From Acanthosoma haemorrhoidale (lineage: Eukaryota; Arthropoda; Insecta; Hemiptera; Acanthosomatidae): DNA of 64,000 nt. Made by a program: the position numbers and the translations under genes. Shown here piece by piece: positions 62,301 through 64,000 of the stretch; the stretch's first letter is position 1, and each line of letters starts with the position of its first letter. The DNA lies in assembly GCA_930367205.1 (NCBI GenBank), contig OV884009.1, forward strand, positions 102,507,189-102,571,188, in the 5' to 3' direction. The notes under the pieces are model-generated. The model searched no databases. It was not told the DNA's origin and saw only the letters and a program-made list of their open reading frames with translations.

Positions 62301-63255
62301 TTGTCAGTCCTTGGGTGTTGGTGCTTAATTAATTTACTATATGGTCTATGGTATGTTTGCCTTGCTTAAGTTAAGGCAGAGAAATATAGTTTGGCTGAGA
62401 TATTTTATTGTATTTCTATAACAATCAGTGCTTCAAAATGTAGTGGTGTTACAAAACATTATATTGGTTTAAAAATGCAGCTGAAATTACACTTTTGAGT
62501 TAAATAAAAAGAAATGTGCAATTTCAAACTTGTATATAATTTTTACTTAACATCATTAAGTCTACTTTAACCTATTTTATTCATTAATACTTCTCTTTTC
62601 TATGCACTTATATAAGTATGTCCGCAATATTACTTTTTTTTTGTTTTCCTTAAAAAAAAATATATAGTGATTCTTATTAAGGTGGGTAAGGGTAAGCTAT
62701 TAGAAATCCAGTTCTAATTTATAGAGCTTCAGGTGACAGAAAATCAATGTCTGGTAAGGAAATCAAACCCAGAACATTCTTTATCATGAAGCCGTTACAC
62801 TGATCACTACATCACATGACAGGTTTTATACAACTAAGATATATTTGTGTGATTATTAATTAATCTGGTTAATCTTTTCCTTAGTGATGACGAGTACTGC
62901 AAATCAAGGCCAGCCAGTTAAAAGTAGTACCACGCCTGCTGCAACTGTTTTGAAATCGTCTCAGAAGTCTCAAATTTTAGTACAAAAACCAGTTTCTCAA
63001 GGGCCACCACAAATAGTTACCTTGCTAAAAACAAGCCAAGGAATGACAGTAACTGTACGATTATTATGCTTAAATTAAAGAAATCATGAGATCTAATAGT
63101 CTTCAATTTAAATATAGAAAATATGTTTTGATTTTAGATGCCAAAAGTAAGTCTTATCCAGGGCAAAAGTGGTACTAATAGTACTCCGACTGTAAAGGCA
63201 GGAATCCCCCAAGGTGCAACAATTGTTAAGCTTGTTAGTGCTTCTGCCAATCCAG
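41203..63255 (+). CDS. Hcf: Host cell factor (HCF-1 homologue), N-terminal 570 codons
   Basis: Eleven exons join in frame: 41203-41362, 42987-43135, 45802-45962, 47807-48009, 49902-50093, 50489-50634, 53568-53713, 57440-57636, 61106-61174, 62885-63054 and 63138-63255, the last in phase 1 with more exons beyond the window. Residues 1-360 form six Kelch blades ([52 protein letters not shown]). Next come the start of the Fn3 region ([20 protein letters not shown]) and a Thr/Ala/Pro/Gln-rich middle with [16 protein letters not shown] and [10 protein letters not shown], all HCF hallmarks. HCF is a nuclear co-regulator: its Kelch domain binds transcription factors with a D/EHxY motif and it links them to histone-modifying complexes and cell-cycle control. 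The family is usually over 1000 residues and is cleaved into two chains; that part is not here. Confidence 0.95.
41363..42986 (+). other. Hcf intron 1
   Basis: 1624-bp AT-rich GT-AG intron; no internal feature recognised. Confidence 0.7.
42987..43135 (+). CDS. Hcf: Hcf coding exon 2
   Basis: Acceptor TTTGTTTCAG, donor ACAG|GTTAGT. It encodes [20 protein letters not shown], then [20 protein letters not shown] and YSNELYELQ, the second Kelch blade. It leaves in phase 0. Confidence 0.95.
43136..45801 (+). other. Hcf intron 2
   Basis: 2666-bp intron. It holds a GC-richer island of unknown origin (43610-43960) and the orphan exon-like ORF at 44404-44611. The rest, including 44990-45160, shows no motif. 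Confidence 0.6.
44404..44611 (+). other. Orphan exon-like ORF in Hcf intron 2
   Basis: A strong pyrimidine tract and AAG (TTTTCTTTTCTTTTTCAAAG, ending at 44403) are followed by an open frame with good codon-like composition to TAA at 44609-44611. It reads [20 protein letters not shown], then [20 protein letters not shown] and ends [12 protein letters not shown]. Its phase (2) does not fit Hcf exon 2 (phase 0), so it is not a cassette exon of Hcf. It looks like the terminal exon of another gene or a relic of one. I do not recognise the protein. Confidence 0.35.
45802..45962 (+). CDS. Hcf: Hcf coding exon 3
   Basis: Acceptor TTTTTTTCTAG, donor CAAAA|GTTAGT. It encodes [40 protein letters not shown] and [13 protein letters not shown], the third blade. 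It leaves in phase 2; see the finding on the junction to exon 4. Confidence 0.93.
45963..47806 (+). other. Hcf intron 3
   Basis: About 1.84 kb. It contains the LINE linker fragment at 46700-46960 and further old repeat DNA (46300-46540 and 47360-47560) without clear motifs. Confidence 0.6.
46700..46960 (+). mobile_element. LINE fragment, endonuclease-RT linker
   Basis: The plus-strand translation [19 protein letters not shown], then [20 protein letters not shown], matches the linker seen in CR1/jockey-type LINEs and resembles the minus-strand piece at 6180-6560. Broken before the RT. Confidence 0.6.
47807..48009 (+). CDS. Hcf: Hcf coding exon 4
   Basis: It encodes [40 protein letters not shown] and [20 protein letters not shown], the fourth blade, and leaves at ATAG|GTACAA in phase 1. 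Two acceptors are possible: TCTGTTTCAG ending at 47799 and TGTTAAG ending at 47806. Only the second keeps the frame with exon 3 as defined, although the first has the better context and would restore the conserved Arg before YLNDL. Confidence 0.88.
48010..49901 (+). other. Hcf intron 4
   Basis: About 1.9 kb, AT-rich, with a GC-richer LINE-like block at 48240-48640; nothing else recognised. Confidence 0.6.
48240..48640 (-). mobile_element. Possible LINE C-terminal fragment
   Basis: Minus-strand frames give [29 protein letters not shown] and [14 protein letters not shown]. The arrangement recalls the region after the RT in the LINE at 17300-17500 (both have SFLAC), but the LWNSLP-type motif is not clear. 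Weak call. Confidence 0.4.
49902..50093 (+). CDS. Hcf: Hcf coding exon 5
   Basis: Acceptor TTTATTTAAG, donor TTAG|GTAATT. It encodes [40 protein letters not shown] and [20 protein letters not shown], the fifth blade with the loop usual for HCF. Phase 1 in and out. Confidence 0.95.
50489..50634 (+). CDS. Hcf: Hcf coding exon 6
   Basis: Acceptor TTATTTTAG, donor TCAG|GTAGCA. It encodes [40 protein letters not shown] and YRKAWNNQ, the sixth blade. It leaves in phase 0. Confidence 0.95.
50635..53567 (+). other. Hcf intron 6
   Basis: 2.9 kb, AT-rich. It holds a SINE candidate (52560-52640). A patch near 51390-51470 (LWNPLPG) may be a LINE end. The open stretch at 51487-51717 is low-complexity and unsupported. 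Confidence 0.6.
52560..52640 (+). repeat. Possible tRNA-like SINE head
   Basis: TCTGGTGCACTGGTTAGGCG (52578-52597) resembles a tRNA A box, and AGGACATGAGTCCC (52611-52624) a decayed B box at fitting distance. Weaker than the SINE candidates at 37190 and 62685. Confidence 0.4.
53568..53713 (+). CDS. Hcf: Hcf coding exon 7
   Basis: Acceptor CCCCCCCTTTTAG, donor CAAAA|GTAAGT. It encodes [40 protein letters not shown] and ECYLLQVQ: the strand that closes the Kelch propeller, then the first Fn3-like strands. It leaves in phase 2. Confidence 0.95.
53714..57439 (+). other. Hcf intron 7
   Basis: 3.7 kb, most of it taken up by the gypsy remnant at 54060-56800. The rest is AT-rich and shows nothing. 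Confidence 0.7.
54060..56800 (+). mobile_element. Ty3/gypsy remnant, CsRn1-like, no LTRs seen
   Basis: Broken frames in the sense direction of Hcf give gag ([18 protein letters not shown], then [17 protein letters not shown] near 54210-54265), a knuckle-like region, protease ([11 protein letters not shown] near 54630), RT ([20 protein letters not shown] near 55255-55300, [14 protein letters not shown], and [10 protein letters not shown] with the DD kept, 55548-55574), RNase H ([37 protein letters not shown]) and integrase ([35 protein letters not shown]). Domain order and the gag phrase ADKI/PDKI recall the element at 24037, so it is probably a relative. It has over ten stops and frameshifts. 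Confidence 0.88.
57440..57636 (+). CDS. Hcf: Hcf coding exon 8
   Basis: Acceptor TTGTTTCAG, donor GGAG|GTAAAT. It encodes [40 protein letters not shown] and then a repetitive basic stretch [20 protein letters not shown]. It enters from phase 2 and leaves in phase 1. Confidence 0.93.
57637..61105 (+). other. Hcf intron 8
   Basis: 3.5 kb. It contains a LINE-like remnant (59040-60300) and AT-rich DNA with homopolymer runs; no gene. Confidence 0.6.
59040..60300 (+). mobile_element. LINE remnant, RT thumb region
   Basis: In the plus strand [20 protein letters not shown] (about 59724-59783) resembles the K-x-EYLGVxFDxxLxF motif after the RT palm of jockey/R1-type LINEs. Earlier, [14 protein letters not shown] fits a GVPQG-distant region only weakly. 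The end near 60235-60290 (CATTGTCCCTTAAGACC) resembles the 3' phrase GGGCTTTGTCCC of the repeat at 5920. Fully decayed. Confidence 0.5.
61106..61174 (+). CDS. Hcf: Hcf coding exon 9
   Basis: A 69-nt exon, acceptor CATTTTAG, donor CCTG|GTAGGA. It encodes [20 protein letters not shown], an Ala/Thr/Pro-rich linker. Phase 1 in and out, so it could be skipped without changing the frame. Confidence 0.85.
61175..62884 (+). other. Hcf intron 9
   Basis: 1.7 kb, AT-rich, with a SINE candidate at 62685-62830. No other feature. Confidence 0.6.
62685..62830 (-). repeat. tRNA-derived SINE candidate
   Basis: On the minus strand TGATGTAGTGATCAGTGTAA (from 62814) resembles an A box of a SINE head, and GGGTTTGATTTCC (62770-62758) is a near B box (GGTTCGANTCC). 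Spacing fits a tRNA-like promoter. It ends about 55 bp before Hcf exon 10. Confidence 0.65.
62885..63054 (+). CDS. Hcf: Hcf coding exon 10
   Basis: Acceptor TTTTCCTTAG, donor AACT|GTACGA. It encodes [40 protein letters not shown] and [16 protein letters not shown]. The last block is conserved in HCF proteins. It leaves in phase 0. Confidence 0.92.
63138..63255 (+). CDS. Hcf: Hcf coding exon 11
   Basis: Acceptor TTGATTTTAG, donor CCAG|GTATTT. It encodes [20 protein letters not shown] and [19 protein letters not shown], a conserved HCF block. The preceding intron is only 83 bp. It leaves in phase 1 and the gene continues beyond the window. Confidence 0.93.
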
Positions 63256-64000
63256 GTATTTTTAAAATATATTTTAACTTTTTTGATTTCATTAAGTTAA
63301 TTTTATATTTCTCCCATTTTTAAGTCTGTCTACCTGTCTTTCTTTGGGTTAAAATGTTCTGATATTTCAAAGGAATGTTAAACACCAGCCCGGGCTGCAC
63401 TACGTATGTTCTGGTTAAGATGCAGTTACAGGAAGAATAAGAAATAATTGAAAATAAGAAAATTTACCCCCATATCTGTTAATACACACACTTCTCTCTG
63501 TCTTCTTAATCTTTCTCAAGTAACTGCTTGGTAGCTGTTTTAGATGTAATGTTCTGATTTTTTCCCCGTGGTTGAGGACATATTAAAGACAGCAATGGAA
63601 ATAGAAAATCAGAGATGTTGATTTAGGAGCATACATAAGAAATGATCTTTTCAATGTTAAGGCCAATTTAAATAGGATTTTTCAGTAATATTTTAGGTAT
63701 TTAATTTTTTCTATTCTGTTGGATGGGGTTGTTGTTTATAGTTTATCAAATAAAATGAGGTTTTTTTTTTTTGTAGTAAGTAGTTTTTCACTATCATTTA
63801 ATAAGTATTTAAGAAATCCACAAATATCCTAGCGAGTATCTCTCACTATTGTTTTTTTTACTGTTTACTTCCTTTATTTCGTTCTTATATGTTTAAAAAA
63901 AAATCATCAAAAAAAAACTAGTTCTTAATTGATGCAAAAAAAAAAGTTTTAACTATTAAAAAAAACAAGAAGAGGGGGGAAGCAAGCTGCTGGTCATTAG
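63256..64000 (+). other. Hcf intron 11 (incomplete)
   Basis: Intronic sequence to the window edge with poly-A and poly-T runs; no further Hcf exon is visible. Confidence 0.6.

Overview
The window is AT-rich eukaryotic DNA with split genes, GT-AG introns of 0.08 to 6.7 kb and a dense load of decayed transposons. The protein sequences of its two recognisable host genes, and its transposon mix (BEL/Pao, CsRn1-like Ty3/gypsy, jockey-like LINEs, Tc1, tRNA-like SINEs), point to an arthropod, most likely an insect. The species cannot be told from the sequence.

Layout. Positions 1-1780 hold the 3' end of a BEL/Pao retrotransposon (broken integrase, then a 405-bp LTR). It lies just upstream of the last coding exon (1932-2801, + strand) of a host gene I do not recognise. 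From about 4 to 14 kb the DNA is mostly LINE debris on both strands, a BEL integrase fragment and a 2 x 230 bp tandem duplication.

Clathrin light chain (Clc) lies on the minus strand. Its five coding exons run from 33007 down to 15568 and join in frame to give 207 codons. Its introns carry LINE remnants, a gypsy RT fragment and a complete but broken 4552-bp Ty3/gypsy element (24037-28588) with two LTRs and a 4-bp target duplication.

The 34-40 kb stretch between the two host genes holds a decayed HAxTGCD-type repeat ORF, a LINE ORF1 in two opposed pieces, a SINE, a broken copy of Hcf exon 1, and a Tc1 transposon whose transposase has a single visible stop codon. Host cell factor (Hcf) starts at 41203 on the plus strand, divergent from Clc. 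Eleven coding exons (570 codons so far) encode the six-bladed Kelch domain, the start of the Fn3 region and part of the low-complexity middle; the gene runs off the right edge. Hcf introns hold LINE, SINE and gypsy remnants and one orphan exon-like ORF.

I see no prokaryotic genes, CRISPR array, rRNA or intact tRNA, and no clear new multi-gene system. The most unusual signals are partial copies of the first coding exons of both host genes (Clc at 31103-31146, Hcf at 38295-38440), the awkward Hcf exon 3/4 junction, the unrecognised 1932-2801 exon and the orphan ORF at 44404-44611. Splice sites and element ends were read by eye and rest on frame continuity and family knowledge, not on transcripts.
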